Part shown: one piece after another, positions 33,447 through 44,132 of the stretch | Position numbering within the stretch: position 1 is the first letter of the stretch | Layout of the letters: every line of letters starts with the position of its first letter | From: Amoebidium appalachense | Taxonomy: Eukaryota > Ichthyosporea | Direction: 5' to 3' | DNA length: 64,000 bases | NCBI GenBank assembly: GCA_963693365.1 | Contig: CAVNZM010000002.1 | Coordinates: 10,602,001 to 10,666,000 of the forward strand | The notes under the pieces: model-generated | What the model saw: the letters and a program-made list of their open reading frames with translations, nothing else | What the model was told of the DNA's origin: nothing | The model's database searches: none | Program-made: the position numbers and the translations under genes

Positions 33447-34156
33447 TGTCGTATCCTAACGTGTATGTATTAGAGACGCGGCACTCTTCTAAGTGTACAC
33501 ACACGGAAAGGAACAAACGAGTACTGAAAAACGGTAAAGTTTATTAAGACCAGGCTCCGACGGGCAGACTTAGGTCCGAACGGAATGAGGCTAAGTCACA
33601 ACTGAGGCCATCAAGGCCGTGCCCTACAAGATCATCATCACCTGGCCCCCTACGATGCCACATTCCATACATTCCGATCTACTTTATCGTGCGCCTGCAC
33701 GAGCTAAGTCGATCGGCTCACACTAATATATTTATCCATGTCTCACCCCTCTCCCTTCCCCTAGTGGCACCGCAGAGTCTAATTCTACATTTCATACTAT
33801 CCCCTCCCCCCCCTCCCTCCCCCCCTTTCTTCTACATCGAAATATATAAATACGTTTGGCAGCATACACTATCAAAACTTGCCAATATTTACAAAGGGCT
33901 TCTGCCCGAACTTATCACATTCCAAAGTCCTCCTATGATCTATCCTACACACTAATTAGAATTCTATTGGTCGGCTGCTCCAGCTGACGTGGTCCTGCCC
34001 TGCGCCGGCAGAGGCAAGATGCACGCAGCTGTACAGCTATCTTGAGGCCCCGGACGTGATCTTGATGATCTGTGGACCCCCCCCCCCCCCCCCCCCCCCG
34101 ATCTCGATCTCGATCGTAGCTTAGGCTGATCTGCTGAGACGGATTAGTATATGTCA
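33447..34156 (-). repeat. A5 3' LTR
   Basis: About 710 bases, begins and ends as in A1, subfamily like A4. Confidence 0.88.
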
Positions 34157-34417
34157 ACTCCCCCCCCCCCCCCCCCCCCCGGCCCCCGGAAATGTCAACT
34201 CCCCCCCCCCCCCCCCCCCCCCCCGGCCCCCGGAAAAGCTGAGTCCCACCTCAGTCACATTACATCTAACACCCCCTAAAAAGACATAGACTAATCAGTC
34301 TCCCAAAAAAAAATTAAATTAAATAAATTACGAAGAAAAATAATAAATTAATCTACACCATAAGCTTGATACCTACGGAGACACCTATGATAATAAATTA
34401 AATTCCTACGACTACGT

Positions 34418-35886
34418 TCACACTCCTCCTCGGTTTCCCCCCCCCCCTCCCCCTCCGCCCGTGTGTCTACGTGTATCTGCATAACTCCCCCCCCCGGCCC
34501 CCTCCCTCACCGACTTTTTCACACCACGATTAAACTGAGGAATAACTCTCTTCGGCCTAGAGGGAGCACTAGGCAACTCCCTCTGCACTAATCTAGCCTG
34601 ATAAGCACGAATAGAAAACGGGCAATCCAAATGAAACTCAGGCAACCACTGATCTTCCTGATAACCTCCCTCAAAACGAATTAAATAATAATTTACCTTA
34701 CCTTCCTTACCTTCGATAACCTTTTTATCCATAATTTTATCTACTGCAGCCTCCGATACATCCACCGACCCGTCATAGTCGGGGGTGAATGCATCTAACA
34801 CTCGACGGCCCTCCGGCTGTTTAACCCTAAGGGCCCTATCATAATATTCCTATGATATCATCTACATTATAATATCTAACATCACTCTCATTATCTAACC
34901 TCTGCATCTTATATTCCGTCGGACCTAACCTAGCCACTATTTTATACGGGCCAATGAAAGGAGGCAACCATTTCTTACAATACATACGAAGACCTTCACC
35001 TTCACCCTTACCTTCCTGCTCCTGCTATAGTATATCTCTTTTTCCTAGTATGATCCCTAATTAAAATTAAAGTACCCTCGGCGAATTCACGTAACGGACG
35101 TGTGCCACGACACGTCTGCACGTGCCTGTGCCTGCTGTGTACGGGCCAGAGCTGCATCACGTGCAGCCCGGGCCTGGGTTAGTAGCTGCTCCCGGAACTC
35201 AGTCCAGTGGGGATAAGTTAGTCTGTCAGTCCCCCCCATCGGCAAAAGTGCCGTATCTAACAAACTAATAGCCTCCTGCCCAGAGACCAAATAAAACGGA
35301 GAAAACCCAGTCACAGCATGAGGGGTAGAATTATATGAATGAGCAATAAACCTAGACATATGATCCCAATCATTAGCCTCCACATCCACCATTTTGCCAA
35401 AGGACTTCTGAAACACTGCATGCACACGTTCAGAGATGGCATTTGCTTGAGGGTGATATGCAGACGTAGTGATATGAGCTACCCTTAAAATTTTACACAC
35501 CTCCGACACCAACTGATTAAAAAACACACGACTCCTATCCGTTAACAAAACACGAGGACAACCAAACCTAAGACAAATTTCATCCACAAAAATACGAGCA
35601 AACAAAACGGCATTAGCAGTGGGGAGAGGAAAAACTTCAACCCAACGAGTGGCCACATCGGTGACGGTAACAAGAACAGTGTTACCCTCAACCGTAGAAT
35701 TAAAAGGACCAACCACATCCACTGCTACCCGTTCAAACATACGAACATTAAAATCCCTAATAAACGCGGGCGGGAACGAGAGTGGGGACTCTCATTCCTT
35801 TCCTGACAATGCATGCATGACAACACATAATCACTCACCTCCCTACTCATACCCAAAATCCCTAATAAACAACGGGCGGGGACGAG
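34418..35886 (-). pseudogene. A5 integrase, broken
   Basis: Chromodomain piece 34418-34801 and catalytic core piece 35087-35740 (VAVDVVGP, TDRSRV, ISERVHAV), separated by frameshifts near 34850 and 35020-35110. The zinc domain lies on the far side of B1. Confidence 0.85.
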
Positions 35887-35891
35887 AGTGG

Positions 35892-36496
35892 TGTCGTGTT
35901 ACGCCCTAGCGTGTATACGAACTACTTTAACTAACTGCACGCTTAAAGGGACTTGAAACTGTGTATACGTATAAACGTTTCTTTGAGTTGGGTGGGAAGC
36001 GAACAAAACGTGTTCTCAGAAGAACTTTGAAAAGCCCGCGACCCCGCGAGACACTTCACAGACACGCGTCCCACTGGCCAGGCAAATACCACAGTGACAT
36101 TCAGCCAATCACAACACTCCCTCCCCCACAGGCTAAACGCACTCCACACCATTGGCTACCGCCGCCTCAGACACCCCTACAGCACTACAACACGTACACA
36201 CCTTTACTCACAATACATATAAGCATACACACACACGAGCAGGCAACATGGGTCTCGCCAAGCACACAGCAAGAAGCAATACAACATATAACATGAAGAG
36301 TACGCAGAGGCATGGAGAATGCACGCGCGCACCAAACAATCAGCCGCCGCTGCATCAGATTCTCCCCACACCACTGAATGATCTCCCCATACTCCACTTA
36401 GACCCCGGAATCACTATGCAAGAAAACCCCCGAAATTCACTCACCAAAACACAAATTATAGAAGCAAACTAATACGAATCAGCTCAGCACATGACA
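35892..36496 (-). repeat. B1 3' LTR
   Basis: 605 bases; in coding orientation begins TGTCATGTGC and ends with ACGACA. Contains CCAAT/ATTGG boxes. Confidence 0.92.
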
Positions 36497-37470
36497 ACTC
36501 CTCCCTCGCACAGAAAATAACTGAGTTCCACCTCAGTAAAAAACTACCTAAAAACAAAATAAAGTTATGTGCTGAGCGGCTACAACTACCGCTACCCATG
36601 CAGGAAGCAACATTTAACATATAACATGGCATAAAACATATACATGCATCCACGCACCACCCCAGCATGGTTAGTACCCAACCCAACCCCAAAACAAGGA
36701 TATGAACCGCCACTGACGTTGCCCTGTAGATGCACCTCTGCCCCCGTCCACAACCTGCACCCAAAACCCCATGCCCCTGGCACAATGTTATATCAAGTGG
36801 AACATAGCAACAGACATGATAACAGACACCATCCATACAACCACACTCAGCATGCCCCATCCACAAAGAATTCCTAACAAAACCAAACATGCCGTGACGA
36901 ACACATCCAGACTCATGTGACGTACACCTCCAGACTCTCTTGCTGGCCATTCCTCTACCCGACAAAGACTCCTACTACGTAGGTCATGGTGGTTTGGGAA
37001 TGCCTCCGCCCCAACCGTGCCCTACCCAGCGGTGTGTCTAAGGCCTACTGCTGCACTGGGCACTACAACACTACTCAACAACACTACGGGCAGCCACTCC
37101 AAAGGGCCTCAACACCAGGCCCAGGGCAGCCACTCCAAGGGGCCTCAGCACCAGGCCCTTTGACGACGGGGGTTCACAACAGTGGGGGCCTGCCACTGCC
37201 ATGACTACACCTCGACCCCCCCAGCCCCCTCGTCAGAGGGCCGAGCTCCCAGACAGCAGCAGGACTTTCTATTCCACTGACCCTAACCACACACGTCGCC
37301 AACACAGGACTCATACACACGTCGAAAACGCCAGGCACCAGTAGGAAACTCGTCGAAAAATAACACCACACAACAGTTACTCCCATACAACAACAACAAC
37401 CAAGAGACGGCCTACCCCCTAATAAAACCTTCATACCTGCAACACGGTCACCGACGTCCCCCACGACGGG
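36497..37470 (-). other. B1 non-coding 3' interior
   Basis: About 970 bases between the Gag zinc knuckle and the 3' LTR, where pol would lie in A. A short tandem repeat (a unit with GGCAGCCACTCCAAGGGGCC) lies near 37088-37150. No ORF with Pol motifs. Conserved in B2 (46581-47518). Confidence 0.7.
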
Positions 37471-37477
37471 GCTGTTT

Positions 37478-38694
37478 ACACCACGCGTATGTGTGCCCCC
37501 GCTCCTTGCAGTTGTCGCAGGTGCCTGGGAAAGAGTCTGGCGCCGGCTCTTGCTGTCCCGCCCCGCCCGACGACGTCAGCCTGGCCCATCATCCCGTTGT
37601 GGCCGTGGCTGGTAGCGCTGGTAGCGCCGTGGGGAGGGTGACCCCCGCCGGTCCCCTCTGAGGCCTCTGCCCTCCTCCCTCTCACGGTCCCGGTACCTGT
37701 CTCCTCTATACCGGTCCCCCTCCTGGTCCTTCTCCTCCAGACGCTTGGTGCGCACAGCCACCTGCTTCAACTTGAAGAGAGCAGTGAGTGTAGGCGTGTC
37801 CTGCCTAGTAGCCCCATGCTTATCTACCTCCATGACCTCAGCAGCATGCTTATCCAATATAGCCAGCTTACTCTCAAACTGCGCTAAAAACCGCCTCTTC
37901 ACCGCCCTCCACGCCAAGTCTACCTCATGCTGCTCTTCATGCTGAGCAAACAGCTCACCAAACTGACTGCTATCTACAAACTGAACAGAGAGCGAGCAGC
38001 ATGAAACTTTCCGCGAGCATCATTCTCCAACCCAGCAAGAAACACAAGAGCACGAAAATTTTCTTCGAACAGCTCAAAATGGGTTCTAGCTTCGGTCACA
38101 GATGTCACGGTGAGGGTGGGGTAAGTAAACTTAGCTTGTCTGAGATCAGCGTCAAACTCCCGTCGTCGTCCGTCGTCCAGGTACTTGGCCACCGCCCTGT
38201 TGAGCCACTCAAGCTCATTCTCGGGGCGCAAAACCTCAACCACGTCCCCGGAGCCGTCCGTAACAATAGGCACCTGTGCGTTGGCCGCTTCGTAGCGGGC
38301 GGCCAGCTGGAGTGCGGCCGGGTTGCGGGCTCCACCCGCCACTGTGCGGGCGTACGCAACCGTGCGCACAGACGGCTCGTCGGTAGGCAGTCGTGTGCTT
38401 TTAAGCACTTTTCTGGAACTCCAGCATTGAGGAGCCCACCGTGTTCATAATGAGTGTGGCCATCCTTCGAGGGGTTTGGACGTCCTTCCCCTCAGTGGCC
38501 TCTGCTGGGCAAACGGCCCTGAGCTTGCTAAGCCACCTAGGGAGGTCACGGTCCTTAGTGAGGACTAAGTCCCCTGTGATACTAGTCCTACTGCTCATGT
38601 TGCCTATGCCAACTGTTGCTAGCTGTAGCTCTGTGTGTGCGTATGTTTCTTCTACCATCAACCGTCGAAAAAGTCTTAAGTCAAAACCACTCAT
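37478..38694 (-). pseudogene. B1 Gag, frameshifted
   Basis: Starts [12 protein letters not shown] at 38694. Blocks in order: LPRWLSKL, a frame change near 38405, RPENELEWLNRAV, FTYPTLTV, a frame change near 37985, the EVMEVDKHG block, an Arg/Asp-rich stretch, another frame change near 37570, then a CCHC knuckle CDNCKERGHTYAWC (37478-37519). The order and several blocks match the A Gag, so B descends from an A-like element. At least three frame breaks. Confidence 0.8.
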
Positions 38695-38802
38695 AACCGC
38701 TAGTCGTGAAAAAAAAACTAGGGGTGAAAGCAACAGCCCAGAAGGACTAACAGTGCGTGTGCCCCCTCCCTGCAAAAAACTGCAGAGAAAGGGGGTGTAG
38801 CT

Positions 38803-39406
38803 TGTCGTACCACGTCCTAGCGTGTATACGAACTACTTTAACTAACTGCACGCTTAAAGGGGCTTGAAACTGTGTATACGTATAAACTTTTCTTTGAGTT
38901 GGGTGGGAAGCGAGCAAAACGTGTTCTCAGAAGAACTTTGAAAAGCCCGCGACCCCGCGAGACACTTCACAGACACGCGGCCCACTGGCCATACAAATAC
39001 CACAGTGACATTCAGCCAATCATAACACTCCCTCCCCCACAGGCTACACGCACTCCACACCATTGGCTACCGCCACCTCAGACACCCCTACAGCACTACA
39101 ACACGTACACACCTTTACTCACAATACATATAAGCATACACACACGCGAGCAGGCAACATGGGTCTCGCCAAGCACACAGCAAGAAGCAATACAACATAT
39201 AACATGAAGAGTACGCAGAGGCATGGAGCATGCACGCGCGCACCAAACAATCATCTGCCGCTGCATCAGATTCTCCCCACACCACTGAATGATCTCCCCA
39301 TACTCCACTTAGACCCCGGAATCCCTATGCAAGAAAACCCCCGAAATTCACTCACCAAACACAAATTATAGAAGCAAACTAATAAGAATCAGCTCAGCAC
39401 ATGACA
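38803..39406 (-). repeat. B1 5' LTR
   Basis: 604 bases, nearly identical to the 3' LTR; followed on the coding strand by AGCTACACCCCC. Confidence 0.92.
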
Positions 39407-39411
39407 AGTGG

Positions 39412-40126
39412 GGACTCTCATTCCTTTCCTGACAATGCATGCATGACAACACATAATCCCTCACCTCCTTACTCATACCCGGCCAAAAATACGAACGATT
39501 AACACGAAGCAAAGTCCTATTTACACCTAAATAACCAGCCATGGGATGCTCATGCACCATATGCAAAACCTCGGGCACAAGTGCCGTCGGGACCCAAACT
39601 CGGTGTCCGTCTGGCCCAGAACAATGATAAACTAAATCCTGCTCTACCTGACACATTTTTGCAAACTTAGCTACCTTAATGATCTGCCTTTTATTTTTAA
39701 ATTTAATCAAATCAACCGGCCCCTTTAAATAATTCTTAACCAGACCAATCAACACATCTTCTTCCTGAGCTAAGATCAAGGCCGTAGGTGCTCAGGCAGG
39801 GGCCAAGCCATGAGACTCGGTCCCGACCTCAGACACCGACCAAATTCCTCCCCCCCGCTGCTCGACACTTATAAGCAAGCAATCCCGGAGCCCAGGAAGA
39901 CAGATCAACATACACAGCATGATCTATTCCTTTCTGCTCACTCTCCCCCCCCCCTTCCCCCCTCCCCCCCCCCGTCTCTCTAGCCCCCCCCTCCCCCTCC
40001 TCTCTTCTTCAAACAAAATATAAGCAGCCCGAGAGAGAGCATCACAGTCAACCATTGTTTCACCCTTGGCATAAAACAATTTATAGGAGAACTCACCGAG
40101 AGCCGCGGCCCACTTCTGCATCCTCT
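39412..40126 (-). pseudogene. A5 integrase N-terminus and RNase H end
   Basis: The HHCC zinc domain (HPMAGYLG, with the second His changed to Tyr; CMHC) and upstream segment, then a G-rich tail and the RNase H end (EFSYKLFYAKGE). Continues A5 beyond B1. Confidence 0.85.
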
Positions 40127-40898
40127 CCATCAGCAATCTTCCCGGGCCATCCCAAAACCATCTAAAAGGTATCGCAGATATGTTGGACACCGTAGATCAT
40201 CCCAAACCCACTCTAGATCCATATACATACTATAATATCGTAGCTCAGATATCCAAAGTATGATACGCACAGTATAACCTGAAATAGGTGATAATGTAGA
40301 GGTCATTCATTGGATATGCATATACATACTCCCGCGGACATCCATTGGACTATCTCCAGTTATGATATATTAGATATCCCAACATCATTCAAGGATGTAA
40401 CATGTATCCTCTAAATCCCATTCCGATATACTTCCTAATATATCTATTAAAGCATATATTCCTCACAACGTGGATATCTTACGAACCATCAAAGGAGGCT
40501 GTAGGTAGCATACACAACATATTATCTGGATGGAAGATATATGCTAATGGTATCATTTGCTTATTACTCAGTGCATATCCAAAGGATATATGCAGCCTAA
40601 TCCAGGAAGTATACCAAACACATAATTTGGATATCATGAAATAATATACAAATCGACATTCAAACGTACAATGGATATGTAAATGCTATCGGGATTATAA
40701 TTGGATCGTAAAGGGATAATATATTGAATCTGAAATACTAACGGTATGAACCTTGGATTATGTCGATATATAAGACAGATGGTATCTTCATTATATCTAC
40801 TATGCCACAAGAATACAAGATATATATATGATATATACATTATATGTCGATTGCTATTATAATGCTACGTAGATAATATAAGGATGACATCCCTTGTC
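40127..40898. other. AT-rich GATAT island
   Basis: About 770 bases rich in GATAT/ATATC words and poor in G+C compared with all neighbours. The last about 72 bases recur at 42771-42838. No ORF of note, no LTR or terminal repeat recognised. Confidence 0.5.
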
Positions 40899-40994
40899 CC
40901 CCCCCCCCCCCCCCCCCCGCTCTTCCCCGTCCCTCCCTTCCTTCCTTAGTCATTCTTGTTCGACATACAGAAGACGACAGTATTTTTACCACAA

Positions 40995-41140
40995 GTATCG
41001 CTCCACAGGAGCAGAGACTTCCGAAGTCCATTATCCTATAAGTCTCGCTCCACAGGAGCAGAGACAGAGTTAACTTCTAAGTCTGGCTCCGCAGGCAAGA
41101 CACACCAATTCACTAAGTCTCCCTCCACATGAGAAGAGAC
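40995..41140. repeat. Four imperfect hairpin repeats
   Basis: Copies at 40995-41018, 41042-41065, 41081-41101 and 41117-41140, 36-47 bases apart, most preceded by AAGT or TAAG. The second is a near-perfect palindrome: two 5-bp arms (GTCTC/GAGAC and GCTCC/GGAGC), a 3-base loop and one bulged A. They lie 280-430 bases after the stop codon of the minus-strand gene ending at 41425, so they may be in its 3' UTR. Confidence 0.6.
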
Positions 41141-41220
41141 TGCACTACTCTAACAAGCATTTAAACACTATAAAAAGAAACTAAAAGGTGAAAAATAGCA
41201 CAACTTAAAAACTTATTGAG

Positions 41221-41424
41221 ACCAAAAAAAAAAAAAAAAAAAAAGGGGGGAGGGGGGGGGAGGGGGGGGGGGAAGCAAAGGGGGTGAGGGTGGTGGTGGC
41301 GGTGACGGTGGGGGTGGGGGGGTGAGTGTGTGTGGGTGGGTGGGTGGGAGGGGGGGGGGGGGGGCTGTGTGGAGTTGGTAGACCGTGGTGGTGGTGGGGC
41401 ACTAGTGGGGCAGTGGGGGGGCTA
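41221..41424. repeat. A/G homopolymers and GT-rich low-complexity tract
   Basis: A run of about 20, G runs, then GGTGGTGG/GTGTGGG sequence just downstream of the stop codon at 41425. Would be C/A-rich with a T run in the transcript of the minus-strand gene. Confidence 0.8.
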
Positions 41425-44028
41425 TCACTTTTTCTTCTTGTGAGACTTCTTCCCCTTCTTCTCCTTCCCCTCCTCTTCCTCCTCCCCCTCCTCCTCCCCC
41501 TCCTCCTCCTCCTCCTCGTCCTCCTTCCCATCACTTCTCACACGCTTCTTACTCTCCTCCTCCTCCTCCCTCTCCTCCCCCTCCTCCTCCCTCTCCTCCC
41601 CCTCCTTCACATCTTCCCCCTTCGCCTCTTCCTCTTTAGCCACACCCTCCTGACCACCCACCTTACCATTGCTGCCTGCCTCAGCGGGGGCAGGGTGTTC
41701 ATCCATCTTGCCCTTCTTCTGCACGGGGGGCACCGCGTCCTTGCCGTCGCCATCGGACCTGGCACGCTTCCTGTTCTTGTCTTCGTCACTCGCCTCTGCC
41801 TTGGCCAGCTCCAGCTCCTTACGCGTGGTGCAGATCTTCTCCCAGTTCTTGATGTACTGGAATGTACAGTGTGTTGTGTGTGTGTGAGTGTGAATGTGTG
41901 TGTGTGTGTGTGTGTGTGTGTTTGTTGGGGGGGGGGGGGGGGGGGAGGGGGGAGGGGGGGAAAACAGTGTGCTAGTATGTTAGCCAACTCCACCTCTATA
42001 CTGTATGTTTCGGTGTGTGTACCCCAAAATGCATTTAATCGGTGTGTGTGTGTGTGTGTGTATTTTTACGTTTGTGTGTGTGTGTGCAAGTGGAAATGAG
42101 TGTTGGTGTAACCAGAATAATATCGACATAAAAAGTGACATTCGTTAGCAGTTACATATCATACCAAAACCATCTCGATATTATAAACGATATGACAGGT
42201 GATACAGTTTATATCCTGGTATCATGGCAAAATCCTCTCAATTATCGTGGGACCAGACGGGGAGCCTGCAATCATGTAATACTACACTGGAACAAAATAC
42301 ATGTCTTTCTACACTCGAACAAAACACATGTTCAAACTTCGTAACCATACGTACCCTCTTAAGTGTAGACGGCTTGGCAGCGCCGTCATAGAGGGGGTCT
42401 CTAGTATTGTATGTGGATGGAGTAAAGCAAATTTTTGTGGTCGACTGGTGGACAGCAGGGTCTCTCAGGGCCAACTCAACACAAAACAGCATGAAGCTGA
42501 CCAGGTCGGGCAGAGCCTTCCACATATCCTGTTTATGTATGGGTGTGTGTGTGTTGTGTGTGTGTGTTTGAATTGATTTCAAATGCTTTGGGGGGGGGGA
42601 AGGGGGGGGGGGGGGGAGGGGGGGGGGAGGGGCACCAGGAGCATGGCTTAGAGTAGAGTGATGGTGTTATACACAAGGCAGTGGGGAAGAGAAAGGCTAA
42701 TGAAAAACTCCATCATATTGATCATAGAAAGACAGAACTAGTCTAAAATCATATCCGATATATTTTATATGATATATACATTACATGTCGATTGCTATTA
42801 AAATGCTACGTAGATAATATACGGATGACATCCTTGTCGCCCCCCCCTCGAACACACAAAACTTGGAGTGTGGCAAGATCAAACCACCAGCAACCATGAA
42901 ATGCATGACATAGCTAAAATTTTAAGGTTTTGATGATTTTCTTAACTATATCCTCCTCCTAACATCCAAAAATCACCCTCTTAACATACTACCGTCAAGT
43001 AAGAGTAGAGAAGAGAGAAGAAAAATGTGTACATGGGCATTAGGGAAAATACACTTCTTATGCCAACGTCGTCTTTACCAGCCCCAGCAAGGGGATACAT
43101 GAGCCGGTGCCTGTGGATCAATCTCACAAGCAGGCACAGGTGTGCTCCACAAGAGCAATGAAAAGAATGACAAATGTCATACAGAAACATGCTCAAAAAA
43201 CGTAGCCTAGTGTCTAAATAGGCAAAGGGTGTGGTGGGTGGGCAGAGACCTAAACGCGCTCAGTAGCGCCGCAACTGACCTCCCTGGGGCCGCGCAAGCT
43301 CATTATATAGCGCGGCCCACATTTTTGCCAATGGAAATATGAAGAAATGACTTAGAACCTATCAAATCCATGAAATCTACCAAAATGGAATTTTTGCTGC
43401 ACATCAACCAATGAAAACTTTTCACAAGTGGCTAAAACCCCTAGATCACAAAGACCAAATCAATTGCCGCCCATTTCGGACTAGATATAACTCAAACTCA
43501 TCAATATATCCATATGGCATATCCCACAGAACATAAAAACAGCTACAGCTCCCTAAATAAAAATGCTAGCAGCCTGAAACTTTGCACACACACCAAACAC
43601 ACCAAGGCCTACACCATGCTACTACTACGAATTTTACAGCACACTCGCAACACACAATATAACTCCAACGGGGCTATCTAATTCTCCTGCAAAGAAAACA
43701 CGTTTACAAACTAAATATTATCTAGCAGTACAAAGTAAATTTCAAAAAGGTCAAAGGGTAGTGGGGGGATCTTACAATGATATTCTCGTACTTGGCCAAC
43801 TTGGCCTCCACCAAGCTGCCGTTGATGGGTGCTGCCATCAACACGCGCTCGAGGAAAGCGTACCCAAACGGCTGGCCGGTCTGGGGGTCAGCGCTGTACT
43901 TGTGCCCGCACGGAAGGCCATTCACCCCGACCTCCTCCAGAAGGCCCTCCCACAGGTCCCTGCGGGTCCTGATCTGCTTCGCCAGCTCCTCCGGGTCCGC
44001 TGCGTTGACAGGGGAGATCTGGAACAAC

Positions 44029-44061
<33 letters not shown>

Positions 44062-44087
44062 CTGTGTGTGTGTGTGTGTGTGTGTGC

Positions 44088-44132
<45 letters not shown>

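Larger units (their letters stand above)
35892..39406 (-). mobile_element. Element B1: gag-only LTR element inside A5
   Basis: LTRs 35892-36496 and 38803-39406 (about 605 bases), with perfect 5-base target duplication AGTGG (35887-35891 and 39407-39411) in the A5 integrase sequence. The interior of about 2.3 kb holds a Gag related to that of A, but no protease, RT or integrase. A purine-rich tract abuts the 3' LTR (36497-36512). The 12 bases between the leader and the 5' LTR are GGGGGTGTAGCT on the plus strand. Confidence 0.93.
33447..40126 (-). mobile_element. Element A5: 5'-truncated chromovirus, host of B1
   Basis: 3' LTR at 33447-34156, duplicated polypurine tract (two G-run copies 34157-34240), integrase pieces 34418-35886, then B1, then the integrase N-terminus (39412-39790) and RNase H end (39925-40126). 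It stops at 40126 inside RNase H. A tandem duplication of about 100 bases lies just before the B1 insertion. Confidence 0.85.

Noticed and set aside
37974-38450. Plus-strand ORFs opposite the B1 Gag
   Set aside because: Opposite-strand shadows; the minus-strand frames match the A Gag blocks.
40995-41140. CRISPR-like array
   Set aside because: Units are diverged palindromes with spacers of 12-23 bases in an intron-bearing eukaryotic context; no cas genes or regular spacers.
41326-42099. 257-residue Leu/Val-rich plus-strand ORF
   Set aside because: It is the complement of the Glu/Lys-rich last exon of the seven-exon gene.
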